NCBI GenBank assembly: GCA_017427465.1
Contig: JAFRST010000035.1
Location: forward strand, 1 to 64,000
DNA: 64,000 nt
DNA from: Clostridiales bacterium
GTDB lineage: Bacteria; Bacillota; Clostridia; Saccharofermentanales; Saccharofermentanaceae
Direction: 5' to 3'
The translations under genes and the position numbers were made by a program. The notes beneath the pieces were generated by a model, which saw only the letters and a program-made list of their open reading frames with translations, was not told the origin of the DNA and searched no databases. Within the stretch, counting starts at the first letter, position 1. Every line of letters starts with the position of its first letter. Positions 17,220 to 25,799 of the stretch are shown here, piece after piece.

Positions 17220-17235
17220 TAGTAATTCTACTATA
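17220..17235 (-). promoter_or_regulatory. Palindromic site at the start of the lipid operon
   Basis: A perfect inverted repeat TAGTA-ATTC-TACTA lies at 17220-17233, about 65 bases upstream of the first gene of the lipid operon and overlapping a TATAGT that could be its -10 box. The arrangement suits a repressor operator. It faintly recalls FapR boxes (TTAGTA with its inverse) but the spacing differs. I found no convincing -35 box. Confidence 0.4.
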
Positions 17236-17342
17236 ATTAAATAATAAAAAATAGCACTTGATTTTTCAGATCAGGGGTATCCTCTTATATTCAGTCAAAA
17301 GCACAGCCATACGACTGAAAAAGCCTTAAAATCATATTTCAT

Positions 17343-17371
17343 TTGATAACCCCACCCAATAATGTTAATAT
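17343..17371 (+). promoter_or_regulatory. Promoter of the zinc-ribbon protein gene
   Basis: TTGATA and TAATAT are separated by 17 bases, 32 bases upstream of the ATG at 17404. The rest of the 247-base region from 17157 to 17403 holds only this promoter and the operator-like palindrome of the opposite operon. Confidence 0.7.
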
Positions 17372-17403
17372 CTCTTTATCTTGTAAATATGGAGGATGGA
17401 AAT

Positions 17404-18030
17404 ATGTTTTGCACTAATTGTGGATCACAGTTTGAGGATGGCAATGCTTTCTGCCCAAACTGCGGTACAAAAGTAGAATCCGTTGCACAGCCGGTTGCTG
17501 ATGCAGCTCCCGTAGCTACACCTGTTGAGGCAGCTCTGGTTATGGCTGCACCTGTTGCTGCAACACCCGTCCAGGCAGTACCTGTTGCTCCCGCACCTGC
17601 TCCAGCTCCGGTTGATCCTTATCAGCCTGCTCCCGCACCTGCACCTGCTCCGGCACCCGTTCAGCCCGTATATCAGCCGGCTCCGGTGTCACCTGTTTAT
17701 GGTCAGCAACCGATTGCTCCCCAAGTACCTGCTTACGCTACACCTGTAACACCTATCGCAACAACATCAGACAATCCGGGCGCTGCTACAGCTGCTCTGA
17801 TCCTCGGTATCGTAGCTATCATCTGCCCTTGGTTCGTATACACATCACCCGCTTCTATCATTTGCGGAGCTATCGGTATGGCTAAGGCAAGTGCATTCGT
17901 TAATTCAAACGGCGGTTTTCACAACGGCAAGTCAAGAACAGGTAAGATCCTTTCACTTATCGGTTTGATCTTCGGATGTATCTTTTCATTCGTTCTCCTG
18001 ATAATTATCATTGAACTTGCAAACTACTGA
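17404..18030 (+). CDS. Zinc-ribbon membrane protein with Pro/Ala-rich linker
   Basis: The 208-residue protein opens with a double-CxxC zinc ribbon (CTNCGSQFEDGNAFCPNCG). A low-complexity linker of about 90 residues rich in Pro, Ala and Val follows, then two hydrophobic segments (about 130-155 and 180-203) like DUF4190-type proteins. The ribbon and linker are likely cytoplasmic. I chose the ATG at 17404 because GGAGG lies eight bases upstream; an in-frame ATG at 17362 would lie inside the promoter. The function is unknown; proteins of this design are common in Clostridia. The Pro/Ala linker is encoded by imperfect GCACCTGCTCC-type repeats, prone to slippage. Confidence 0.8.
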   Translation: MFCTNCGSQFEDGNAFCPNCGTKVESVAQPVADAAPVATPVEAALVMAAPVAATPVQAVPVAPAPAPAPVDPYQPAPAPAPAPAPVQPVYQPAPVSPVYGQQPIAPQVPAYATPVTPIATTSDNPGAATAALILGIVAIICPWFVYTSPASIICGAIGMAKASAFVNSNGGFHNGKSRTGKILSLIGLIFGCIFSFVLLIIIIELANY

Positions 18031-18056
18031 TAATCAATTAAATCAATAACAAGAAA

Positions 18057-18081
18057 GGATGCTCAACGAGCATCCTTTTTT
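18057..18081. terminator. Bidirectional terminator
   Basis: An 8-bp stem (GGATGCTC / GAGCATCC) with a 3-base loop is followed by six T residues on the plus strand and by TTTCTT on the minus strand. It separates the zinc-ribbon gene from the convergent DUF1667 gene. Confidence 0.9.
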
Positions 18082-18445
18082 ATACTTTATCAACAGTTTT
18101 GGTAGCGACGACCGGAACTTTCGTCCCCGCACAGTCTTCAATAAGTACATCTCCGGTCTTTATTGGTGCCAAGGACGTAGACTTATTAATCGCTGCCATT
18201 ACCTCGAAGATCTTATCTTTTGGCACAGGCTCTTTAGTCTTACAGCTAATCCTGTCAACAACTCCGCCGGTTACCTTAATGGTCGTCGTCACAGTCCTTA
18301 CAGGCGCAGTCACTTCAGTCCTGGCATATGTGTCACCGCGTTTGCAGGTGTTGCCTTCCACACTGATTATCGCTGATCCGTCCATGGTAACAGTTATCCT
18401 GCAGCCCATCGGACAGTTAATGCACGTTAATTCTCTAATCTCCAT
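18080..18445 (-). CDS. DUF1667 cysteine-rich protein
   Basis: The 121-residue protein belongs to the DUF1667 family. It has an N-terminal CINCPMGC cluster, a second GNTCKRG, and further Cys residues that could hold a metal or an Fe-S cluster. In Clostridia it is regularly the third gene after a GlpA-like dehydrogenase and an NAD/FAD oxidoreductase, as here, and is presumed to be a small subunit of that complex. The gene starts one base after the oxidoreductase stop, with GGAGAG as ribosome site. Its precise role is not established. Confidence 0.88.
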   Translation of the reverse strand: MEIRELTCINCPMGCRITVTMDGSAIISVEGNTCKRGDTYARTEVTAPVRTVTTTIKVTGGVVDRISCKTKEPVPKDKIFEVMAAINKSTSLAPIKTGDVLIEDCAGTKVPVVATKTVDKV

Positions 18446-18446
18446 A

Positions 18447-19703
18447 TCAACTCTCCGTAATCGCTACAGTAATCTCACCTGCGGCTTTTTCCAGGTCTTC
18501 TTTCTTCAGAATAACCTGCTCCATCTCTCCCGGCGTAATTATCTGCTTTCTTCTGTGATACTTCTGCTCACCGTCGAAAAGCACATCTACATACGAATTC
18601 TTATAAACATTGCCTGATCTGAACCTTACCGTTACATTGTCATCGATCTCACCAAGCCTTATAAAGCTTGGGACGGTATAACGGACACCGGTTCCGGCCT
18701 TTATCTCAATAACAGAACAGTCTTCACCAAAAGATGATGATTTAACGTACTTGGCAGCGCTTATTCCTGCCCTTGCTGATTCTTCAGAAACGTAATCGAC
18801 AAGGTCATGTACATGCAAAACGTTACCGCAAGCAAAGATTCCCTTTATAGATGTCTCAAACGATTCATTTACAACAGGTCCGTTAGTCGAAGGATTAATC
18901 TTAATGCCGGCTGCTCTGGACAACTCATTTTCCGGGATAAGGCCGCATGACAAGAGCAAAGTATCGCAAGTTATCTCTTCTTCAGTACCCGGAATAGGCT
19001 TCGAATTAGAATCAACTTCAGCGATCACGACCGATGTAACCCTCTCCTTGCCCTTGATATCGATAACTGTATGAGATAAGAACAACGGGATCCCAAAATC
19101 ATCAAGGCATTGAACGATATTACGCTTGAGACCGCCTGAATATGGCATCAGCTCGCACACCGCCTTGACCTTAGCACCTTCCAAAGTCATACGACGCGCC
19201 ATAATTAGACCGATGTCACCGGAACCCAGAATGACTACTTCTTTACCAGGCATGTATCCTTCGATATTGACCAGTCTTTGCGCTGTTCCGGCAGTGAAAA
19301 CACCTGCAGGACGAAGTCCCGGTATATTCAAAGCGCCTCTCGGCCGCTCTCTGCATCCCATGCACAAAATAACTGCACCGCACTCGATATTAAAAAGTCC
19401 TTGGTCGCTGTTTACTGCAGTTACAGATGAAGAAGCGACATCAAGCACCATGGTATTAAGCATAAACTTAATGCCGAGATCAGGAAGCTGCGCTTCGAAC
19501 CTCTCGGCATACTCAGGTCCGGTCAATTCTTCATTAAAGGTATGAAGCCCGAAGCCGTTATGAATGCACTGATTAAGTATTCCTCCAAGCTCAGCATCAC
19601 GCTCAAGGATCATGATATCAAGTGACGGATCGTATTTTGCTGCAGCGACTGCAGCTGCAAGTCCGGCAGGACCGCCGCCGATGATTACTATGTCAGATCT
19701 CAT
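18447..19703 (-). CDS. NAD(P)/FAD-dependent oxidoreductase of the GlpA/DUF1667 trio
   Basis: The 418-residue protein is a pyridine-nucleotide-disulfide-type flavoenzyme. It has an N-terminal FAD fold (IVIIGGGPAGLAAAVAAAKY), a Cys-rich ECGAVILCMGCRERPRG stretch, a second nucleotide fold (VVILGSGDIGLIMARR) for NAD(P)H and a GIFACGNVLHVHD segment that closes the FAD site. It probably passes electrons between the GlpA-like subunit and NAD or another carrier. I chose the ATG at 19703 because GGGAGG lies upstream and the start then overlaps the GlpA-like gene by 11 bases. Confidence 0.87.
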   Translation of the reverse strand: MRSDIVIIGGGPAGLAAAVAAAKYDPSLDIMILERDAELGGILNQCIHNGFGLHTFNEELTGPEYAERFEAQLPDLGIKFMLNTMVLDVASSSVTAVNSDQGLFNIECGAVILCMGCRERPRGALNIPGLRPAGVFTAGTAQRLVNIEGYMPGKEVVILGSGDIGLIMARRMTLEGAKVKAVCELMPYSGGLKRNIVQCLDDFGIPLFLSHTVIDIKGKERVTSVVIAEVDSNSKPIPGTEEEITCDTLLLSCGLIPENELSRAAGIKINPSTNGPVVNESFETSIKGIFACGNVLHVHDLVDYVSEESARAGISAAKYVKSSSFGEDCSVIEIKAGTGVRYTVPSFIRLGEIDDNVTVRFRSGNVYKNSYVDVLFDGEQKYHRRKQIITPGEMEQVILKKEDLEKAAGEITVAITES

Positions 19704-21138
19704 CCTTAGTCCTCCCGTAAACAATCTTGGAAGACCCGCCGTTCTTTGTTACTTGGTCAAGTGAAATTCCCGTCTCGCGGCTGATGATCTCCATAACTCT
19801 GGGAGAACAGAATCCGCCTTGGCAGCGTCCCATTCCTGCCCTCGTCCGGCGTTTAACTCCGTCAAGAGATACGGCACCGAGCGGCCTTCTGATGGAATCA
19901 ATGATTTCCCCTTCAGTTATCGTCTCACAGCGGCAGATTATGCGTCCGTATTCCGGATGCTCACGGATAAGCTTTTCGCGGTCTTCAGGAGGCAACTCAA
20001 ACGGCTTAACTACGTCGTGGCAGATACCGTTCCAATCACTTTTTAATCTGAGCGAGAGCTTGTCTGCAACAAGCCCGGCCATATATTCACCAATAGCAGG
20101 ACAAGCAGTAAGACCAGGCGATTCGATGCCTGCACAGTCAAAGAATCCGGGGCAATCAAAGACTTCTTCCATAATGAAGTCTCCTCCATCCTCGTGAGAT
20201 CTCAAACCCGAGAATGAAGTGATCACCTGCTTCAGAGGCAATCCCTTCACGTTGCGTGATGATCCTTCGATGACCTTGGCGATGCCTTCTGATGTAGCAG
20301 GAGCTTCATCTTTACTATCGTTATCTATCGCCGTAGGACCGATGATGGTATTGCCGTGTACTGTCGGGGTAACAAGGATTCCCTTACCCAGATCAGTCGG
20401 CTGGGGGAAAATAATATGCTTAACAAAACCGTCACATGAGCGGTCAAGCAAAAGATAATCACCCCTTCTGGGAGTGATATGGAGCTTTCTTGAGGAGACC
20501 ATATTGTGGATATCATCAGCATGACATCCGGCAGCATTAACAACAACTGAACAAGTATAAGTTTTAGCGGAAGTCTTTACACAAAAGCCCTCATCAATTC
20601 TGTCAATCGATATAACAGGACTGTTAAAAACAAACTCAACACCGTTCTGGCAGGCACATTCTGCCATAGCGATATTGAGCCTGAATGGACATATGATTCC
20701 TGCTGTCGGAGCATATAAAGCACATACTGCATTATCAGAAATATTCGGTTCGAGCTCTTTAACTTCAGATGCGGAAAGGATCTGCATGTCATGGACGCCG
20801 TTTGCGATCCCTCGTTCGTATAGTTCATCTATACCCGAACGTCTGGATTCATCTGTGCATACAACGAGAGAACCGATCCTTTTGAACGGTATATCGAGAT
20901 CACTGGCAAGAGCAGTCATGAGCTCATTGCCCCTGATATTCATTTTTGCTTTGAGAGTACCGGGCTTGGCATCATAGCCCGCATGAACAAGGCCGCTGTT
21001 AGCTTTGGATGAGCCGCAGCAGACATCTTCGTCCTTCTCAATTACAAGGACTTTGCAATCGTAACGTGAAAGTTCTCTGGCGATCGCAGAGCCTGACACG
21101 CCCGCGCCGATAATGACAATATCGTATGAATTATTCAC
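19693..21138 (-). CDS. glpA: GlpA-like FAD-dependent dehydrogenase with [2Fe-2S] BFD-type domain
   Basis: The 481-residue protein has a DAO-type FAD fold at the N-terminus (IVIIGAGVSGSAIARELSRY, then SSKANSGLVHAGYD), resembling anaerobic glycerol-3-phosphate dehydrogenase subunit A. A C-terminal BFD-like domain carries four Cys residues (RIICRCE and GRCQGGFC) for a [2Fe-2S] cluster. In this family it oxidises glycerol-3-phosphate to dihydroxyacetone phosphate, but members of the Clostridia trio may use other substrates. The GTG start has a good ribosome site (AGAGGTGA, six bases away). No glpK or glpF is adjacent. Glycerol-3-phosphate is also the acceptor for the lipid genes nearby, but a link is speculative. 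Confidence 0.83.
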   Translation of the reverse strand: MNNSYDIVIIGAGVSGSAIARELSRYDCKVLVIEKDEDVCCGSSKANSGLVHAGYDAKPGTLKAKMNIRGNELMTALASDLDIPFKRIGSLVVCTDESRRSGIDELYERGIANGVHDMQILSASEVKELEPNISDNAVCALYAPTAGIICPFRLNIAMAECACQNGVEFVFNSPVISIDRIDEGFCVKTSAKTYTCSVVVNAAGCHADDIHNMVSSRKLHITPRRGDYLLLDRSCDGFVKHIIFPQPTDLGKGILVTPTVHGNTIIGPTAIDNDSKDEAPATSEGIAKVIEGSSRNVKGLPLKQVITSFSGLRSHEDGGDFIMEEVFDCPGFFDCAGIESPGLTACPAIGEYMAGLVADKLSLRLKSDWNGICHDVVKPFELPPEDREKLIREHPEYGRIICRCETITEGEIIDSIRRPLGAVSLDGVKRRTRAGMGRCQGGFCSPRVMEIISRETGISLDQVTKNGGSSKIVYGRTKDEI

Positions 21139-21151
21139 GTTCAGTCACCTC

Positions 21152-21164
21152 TATACTTAGTATA
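21152..21164 (-). promoter_or_regulatory. Possible -10 region and operator of the glpA-like operon
   Basis: The 13-base palindrome TATACT-T-AGTATA lies 14 bases upstream of the GTG start and includes a TATACT -10-like box on the minus strand. No clear -35 box is found at the right distance (CAATTG at 17 bases is poor), so the promoter may need an activator, or the palindrome may bind a regulator. Confidence 0.35.
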
Positions 21165-21208
21165 ATGCTTTGAGGTGTGAACAATTGTAAATATACCTTT
21201 AAATAAGA

Positions 21209-22795
21209 TTACCAGGGCGTCATGTCGCCTTCGACCATGACCTTCTCCCACTCATTATCACGGAGCTTGTAGATCATGTAAGCGCCCTTGTTAAGATAGT
21301 CTTTGAAAGATACTTCATAAACGGAGTCAAACTCGCCTTCTGAAGCAGTAATAACATCGTACATAAATATCCTGGTAGAATCGGGATACACCTCTTCATA
21401 ATCAATTTCACCGACTACATATTTGAAATAATAAGGACCGTTTCTAACACACTTGCAACCTCGCTGAATAAACTCTACTTCAAGAGCTACATCTCTTGCC
21501 TGCATAGCTTCAGGAATATCACAAAGCAAACCATTGGGATACAGGCCCTGACAAGTAATCAGATAACGGTTATATCCGTACGGATCGTCAGGATTCGTAT
21601 TATTCAAAGAAAGATTCTGAACAGCTTCAATATTATCCGGAGAAGACAACCAATTAAGATAAACAAGACAAGCAAGTGGATCAGAACACGTAGAAGGCAA
21701 AAAGATCTTCAACCCACCTTCATCAAGATAATCTTCTTCCCAAGAAGTATATTCTCCATAACGGTTCTCGAACGTATTAACGGCAATGTATTCAGCTTCT
21801 TCACCGCAGTTCTTATGAAGCGCATTAATATGAGACTTCTCGCCGTTTGCGTAAAGATAGGATGCTTTAGCACAGAAAACTCCGACATAACCATTCTCTA
21901 TGGGATCATATACATCTTTTGTAAGAGGCTCTATATTCTCGAAATCATCAGGTAAAAGGCCTTGCAGATACCAGTCATTCAAAACCATAAGACCATCTTT
22001 ATATCCCTCCTGAGTTATCCTTCTGAAGCCATGATCATAGAACTCTCTGTCTTCAATAGAAGTATCGAGGAAAGAATCCAACAGGGGTTTAGCGCTGATT
22101 GTAGGATCTCCGTCAACAAAGAATGGAATCATCTGATCTGAATCCTCGCCTAAAAGAAGATCAGCGTTATCTCTGAAAGCAACCAGGCAGGAATACAACT
22201 CTTCACGGTTAGACGGAGCTTCAAGGCCTAACTTTTCAAGCCAGTCCTTTCGTATAAATGTGACTCTGGTATCAGGATCTGTCTTCTTGGCTGTTAGATA
22301 CCAGATTTCAGAGTGATCCTCATTACAGGAATAGATATTTTCTTCTCCCAGAAGATCTATCAGGTTAGGGACAGCGTAAGAATACTCTTCAAGAAGAGGA
22401 GCCAGATTCAAAACAGAATTCATTCTGTAATAAGAATTAAGCTGGTTATAATACACAGAATGCGAGACATCAGCAACAGTTCCGCTGCCAAGGCTCAAGC
22501 CCTTAAAGTTTAGGAACTCAACATCAATGTTGCAATCTCTTAATACTGCATCGTGTATATATTCAGCACAAAGCGATGTGCTGACAGTAACTTCCGAGCC
22601 ATCAGAAGCCTCAAAAGTATAATCGACCAATGAATCGACCATAACAGTTATACGTCTTGTCTCAGCAAACCGCTTTCCGTCAAATCCACTGTTATTCTTT
22701 TGGCACGCGCACAAAGAGATAAGTACAGATGCCACGAGCAATAATGACATATGCTTTCTTAAAGCCAATAAGATCTCCGTTCTTTTATCAGTCAT
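21209..22795 (-). CDS. Lipoprotein resembling extracellular solute-binding proteins
   Basis: From the ATG at 22795 the product has 528 residues. A signal peptide with the lipobox-like LCAC (Cys31) marks it as a lipoprotein. The mature part resembles large family-1 solute-binding proteins of the LipO type: an early ITVMVDSLVDYTF strand, FIRKDWLEKLGLEAPSNREEL, and PLACLVYLNWLSSPDNIEAVQN, all common in clostridial sugar binders. No permease or ATPase genes adjoin it. It overlaps the preceding membrane-protein gene by 8 bases and is the last gene of the long glycan operon, so it may act on glycan at the cell surface rather than in import. I chose 22795 because it forms an ATG...TGA overlap with the upstream gene. 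Confidence 0.7.
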   Translation of the reverse strand: MTDKRTEILLALRKHMSLLLVASVLISLCACQKNNSGFDGKRFAETRRITVMVDSLVDYTFEASDGSEVTVSTSLCAEYIHDAVLRDCNIDVEFLNFKGLSLGSGTVADVSHSVYYNQLNSYYRMNSVLNLAPLLEEYSYAVPNLIDLLGEENIYSCNEDHSEIWYLTAKKTDPDTRVTFIRKDWLEKLGLEAPSNREELYSCLVAFRDNADLLLGEDSDQMIPFFVDGDPTISAKPLLDSFLDTSIEDREFYDHGFRRITQEGYKDGLMVLNDWYLQGLLPDDFENIEPLTKDVYDPIENGYVGVFCAKASYLYANGEKSHINALHKNCGEEAEYIAVNTFENRYGEYTSWEEDYLDEGGLKIFLPSTCSDPLACLVYLNWLSSPDNIEAVQNLSLNNTNPDDPYGYNRYLITCQGLYPNGLLCDIPEAMQARDVALEVEFIQRGCKCVRNGPYYFKYVVGEIDYEEVYPDSTRIFMYDVITASEGEFDSVYEVSFKDYLNKGAYMIYKLRDNEWEKVMVEGDMTPW

Positions 22796-24650
22796 CTTTT
22801 TCACCCGTATAATATCCGACAGGCTCGACATCTTCTCTTAATCTGTCAGCCCTGCCCTCTAATCTGCCATCAGGAATTACTGTGCAGCCTGGTTTATCAG
22901 AATACCAGACTGAATAGACTTTTCCTGAAACAACATCATATTCAATAACTACACTTCCGCTTCCAACGATTTCCCTGACGTCATCAGTAATGAGTAAATT
23001 ATTGATTTCAGGATTACCCGTAATCTGCGGATCGTACAAAACACTGTAGAATGAGCAAACTTTGGGTTCTTTTATTGCATCAGCCCAATACGTCCCAGTT
23101 ACATCTTTGAAGTCAACCGGTTCTTCCAATATGACTTCTCCTAATTGATAAGAACTCATGGCAGCAGTTTTTTCCTGCCACGAGCCATCTTCTAACATAT
23201 CATCGATATTAGCCTGGACGCTCATATATACATCACTGGCTTTACCGTCAAGTCTGTCAAGATTCTTAACAGCTTTGAATCTCGGGAGATTGATAAGAAC
23301 AGTTGCAGCAAGGAACACTAAACTAATCAGGAACGAAGCTAAACTTATAATCAGCGTATTTTTCTTCTTGATAACCGGTTCTTTATTATCTGTTTTGATT
23401 TTTTCGATATCAGCGAAAAGTAACAACGGGAAAAGATTATACGGAAGCTGGGATAAGTGATGTTCTTCTACACAGGAGAATGCACATACCGCAAGTATAA
23501 TAAGACCAAATATATATTTTTTATGCTTGATCTGAACTATTGTCATGGACAAAATGTAGAACAACAAAAGCAGCAACCCGCAATTAACAAGTACGTAGAT
23601 AAAAGAACAGTCTAGAAAATTATAAAACTCATCAGCAGATGAAGCCATTCCGAAAGAAGGAACATCTGTAGCTATAAGATGAATACCGTTCTCAACAATA
23701 CCCCTGTGTCCAAGGCTGAGCCTGAAATGAAGCATCTGGTTGAGTTTCTCATAAATCGGATTGCCAACTTTAAACAAGACAGCAAATAGTATGCAGAAGA
23801 ACGCTATTATCAGGTAAGAATATCTTATACAGAATACAAATACATTTTTGAAAAAAATAGTAAACTTAGCAAAAATACCGCTTCCTGAAGAATTAGCTTT
23901 TATATCTGAAGTCTTGGTGCGTGCCTTAAAAATGGCGAGGATCTTCAAGACAAAAACACAGAATAGCATCAGAGCAATGCACAAGAATGAAGTATTGCCA
24001 CCTGTCAGCGAGTAAACGACAAAATCTAGTGCTCCCAAAGCAAACAACTCACCCCAGGTAAGTTTCTTGCCTCGGATCCAAAGATAAACTGCTATCATCC
24101 AGAAATAGTGCGCAGCTAAGTCCGTGGATGAACAGTTATTCCACTTGGACACATAGAAAACATTGTCTCCAAGATAAAAGAAATCACGATCCTGGAACTT
24201 ATTAATATAAAAGCCTGCTTCACCGGTAAGCGTGATGATGATATTCGTTATTATCATCACAAGATTGCCACCGATACCGGCAAACAATACGTAATCGGCA
24301 TTAACCCCTAACGCTCCAATGATTGCAAATGCAACCGGAGAAAACGGCAATGCTTCATTGGTGTTAATCGTATAGACAAAACCAAAAAGAACTACTGCAA
24401 TCATCAAAAGAGCTTTTTTTAGATTACTGCAAAGTTCAAATAGAATTCTGTATATACCGATAAAAGTCAGAAGTATCGAACTAATATCCAGTAAAAACAA
24501 AACATACTGACCGACAGTATTTGTCAGACAGCATGCTTGTGCAGCGACAAACAGGAACAGAGCAAACAGATAGATCCTGTCGACATACTTCTTAGTCTTG
24601 TTGCCGACACCGTTTAGCTTGTTTGCCAGTTCCTGTAACGAGCTGTTCAT
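22788..24650 (-). CDS. Large polytopic membrane protein, possibly glycan polymerase or ligase
   Basis: The 620-residue protein has about ten to twelve transmembrane helices in residues 25-455 and ends in an extracytoplasmic domain of about 150 residues after the last helix. The overall plan, with large loops and a periplasm-side tail, resembles O-antigen polymerases and glucosyltransferase membrane proteins, but I do not recognise a signature. The sequence LSLGHRGIVENGIHL in a loop has the look of the Wzy/WaaL loop (the 411-residue Wzy-like protein at 42019 has LELGKKAIDRYGLHLGG). That similarity is the main reason for the guess. It lies between aepY and the lipoprotein gene at the end of the long operon. 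Confidence 0.65.
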   Translation of the reverse strand: MNSSLQELANKLNGVGNKTKKYVDRIYLFALFLFVAAQACCLTNTVGQYVLFLLDISSILLTFIGIYRILFELCSNLKKALLMIAVVLFGFVYTINTNEALPFSPVAFAIIGALGVNADYVLFAGIGGNLVMIITNIIITLTGEAGFYINKFQDRDFFYLGDNVFYVSKWNNCSSTDLAAHYFWMIAVYLWIRGKKLTWGELFALGALDFVVYSLTGGNTSFLCIALMLFCVFVLKILAIFKARTKTSDIKANSSGSGIFAKFTIFFKNVFVFCIRYSYLIIAFFCILFAVLFKVGNPIYEKLNQMLHFRLSLGHRGIVENGIHLIATDVPSFGMASSADEFYNFLDCSFIYVLVNCGLLLLLFYILSMTIVQIKHKKYIFGLIILAVCAFSCVEEHHLSQLPYNLFPLLLFADIEKIKTDNKEPVIKKKNTLIISLASFLISLVFLAATVLINLPRFKAVKNLDRLDGKASDVYMSVQANIDDMLEDGSWQEKTAAMSSYQLGEVILEEPVDFKDVTGTYWADAIKEPKVCSFYSVLYDPQITGNPEINNLLITDDVREIVGSGSVVIEYDVVSGKVYSVWYSDKPGCTVIPDGRLEGRADRLREDVEPVGYYTGEKDD

Positions 24651-24664
24651 AAGTTTTGCAGTAA

Positions 24665-25786
24665 TTAAAGAGTCTTCAGATATTCCATGAAGTTGACTTT
24701 ATTCTCGAGCGCCGTTGTTGTAGGTCTTCCGAGATCGTCACGGGCACCGATGCTGCAGGCTACTTCAATGAGCGACAACTCATTTCTTTCTTTAGCAGCC
24801 TTGAGCTCGCTGTCGAGATCTTCGAATGTATCTACCTTAACTGCATAAGGATATCCGCAAGCTTTAGCGACTCCAACGAGATCGATCGCGGAAGCCACCG
24901 TAGGCATTCCGCCGACTGTCTCATGGGCACCGTTATTGATAACGACATGAACGAGATTAGAAGGCTTATTTGCACCGAGCAAAGCCATAGAGCCCATGTG
25001 CATCAGCACAGCACCGTCACCGTCAACACACCATATCTTCTGATCAGGCTTATTAACTGCTACACCAAGAGCGATTGAAGAGCTGTGACCCATTGATCCT
25101 ACAGTCAGGAAGTCATATTTATGTGACTGGCCGTTGGCTACACGTGTCTCAAAGAGCTCGCGTGAAGCCTTACCTGTAGTTGAAATGATAGGATCCTCAC
25201 CTGTTACGGCTACGATATGCTTGATTATGTCTTCTCTTACCATCGTATTGTCATTCTTATAGACAACCTTCTCATCATAAGAGAGAGAGCCCTTGCGTAT
25301 AACGAATGCGACATCCTTGCCTTCTGTAAGAATTTCACGGAAGTCAGCCATAGCAGCTTCTACTTCTTCATCTGTTGTCTCTTTACCGATGATAAAAGGC
25401 TTTATATCCATATCCTCAAGGAGCTTGACCGTTACTTCACCCTGATAGATGTGCTGGGGTTCGTCATGAATACCGGGCTCGCCTCTCCAGCCGACAATGA
25501 ATACGACAGGAATCGCATAAACCTTATCGTTGAGCAAAGAAGCTACAGGATTAATGATATTGCCTTCGCCCGAATTCTGCATGTAAACGACAGGGACCTT
25601 ACCCGTAGCAAGATGATAGCCTGCAGCAAGAGCAGTACAGTTACCTTCATTCGCAGCGATCACATGGTGATGGCTGTCAATGCCATAAGTATTCATCAGG
25701 TAATTGCAGAGAGCTTTTAGCTGTGAATCCGGTACACCCGTATAAAAATCTGATCCGATGATCTCAACTAACTTTTCAACCTTCAA
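24665..25786 (-). CDS. aepY: Phosphonopyruvate decarboxylase
   Basis: The 373-residue protein is a thiamine-diphosphate enzyme of the phosphonopyruvate decarboxylase type. It has the N-terminal FYTGVPDSQLKAL and ANEGNCTALAAGYHLATGK (with the catalytic Glu), GEPGIHDEPQH, and the cofactor motif beginning CVDGDGAVLMHMGSMAL and ending near residue 290 with VINNGAHETVGG. It converts 3-phosphonopyruvate to phosphonoacetaldehyde, pulling the unfavourable PEP mutase step forward. PEP mutase is encoded six genes upstream in the same operon. The length is typical of the single-chain form. Confidence 0.93.
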   Translation of the reverse strand: MKVEKLVEIIGSDFYTGVPDSQLKALCNYLMNTYGIDSHHHVIAANEGNCTALAAGYHLATGKVPVVYMQNSGEGNIINPVASLLNDKVYAIPVVFIVGWRGEPGIHDEPQHIYQGEVTVKLLEDMDIKPFIIGKETTDEEVEAAMADFREILTEGKDVAFVIRKGSLSYDEKVVYKNDNTMVREDIIKHIVAVTGEDPIISTTGKASRELFETRVANGQSHKYDFLTVGSMGHSSSIALGVAVNKPDQKIWCVDGDGAVLMHMGSMALLGANKPSNLVHVVINNGAHETVGGMPTVASAIDLVGVAKACGYPYAVKVDTFEDLDSELKAAKERNELSLIEVACSIGARDDLGRPTTTALENKVNFMEYLKTL

Positions 25787-25799
25787 TGTAATTCACCTC

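Noticed and set aside
17220..17235. A true FapR box
   Set aside because: The half-sites resemble TTAGTA only partly and the spacer is four bases. No fapR or fatty-acid-synthase genes are near. Kept only as an unassigned palindrome.
17560..17720. Pro/Ala-coding GCACCTGCTCC-like repeats as a CRISPR or regulatory array
   Set aside because: They are in frame within the zinc-ribbon protein and have no unique spacers.
18447..21138. A complete glycerol catabolic operon
   Set aside because: No glycerol kinase or facilitator gene is adjacent; the third gene is DUF1667, so this is the general Clostridia redox trio.
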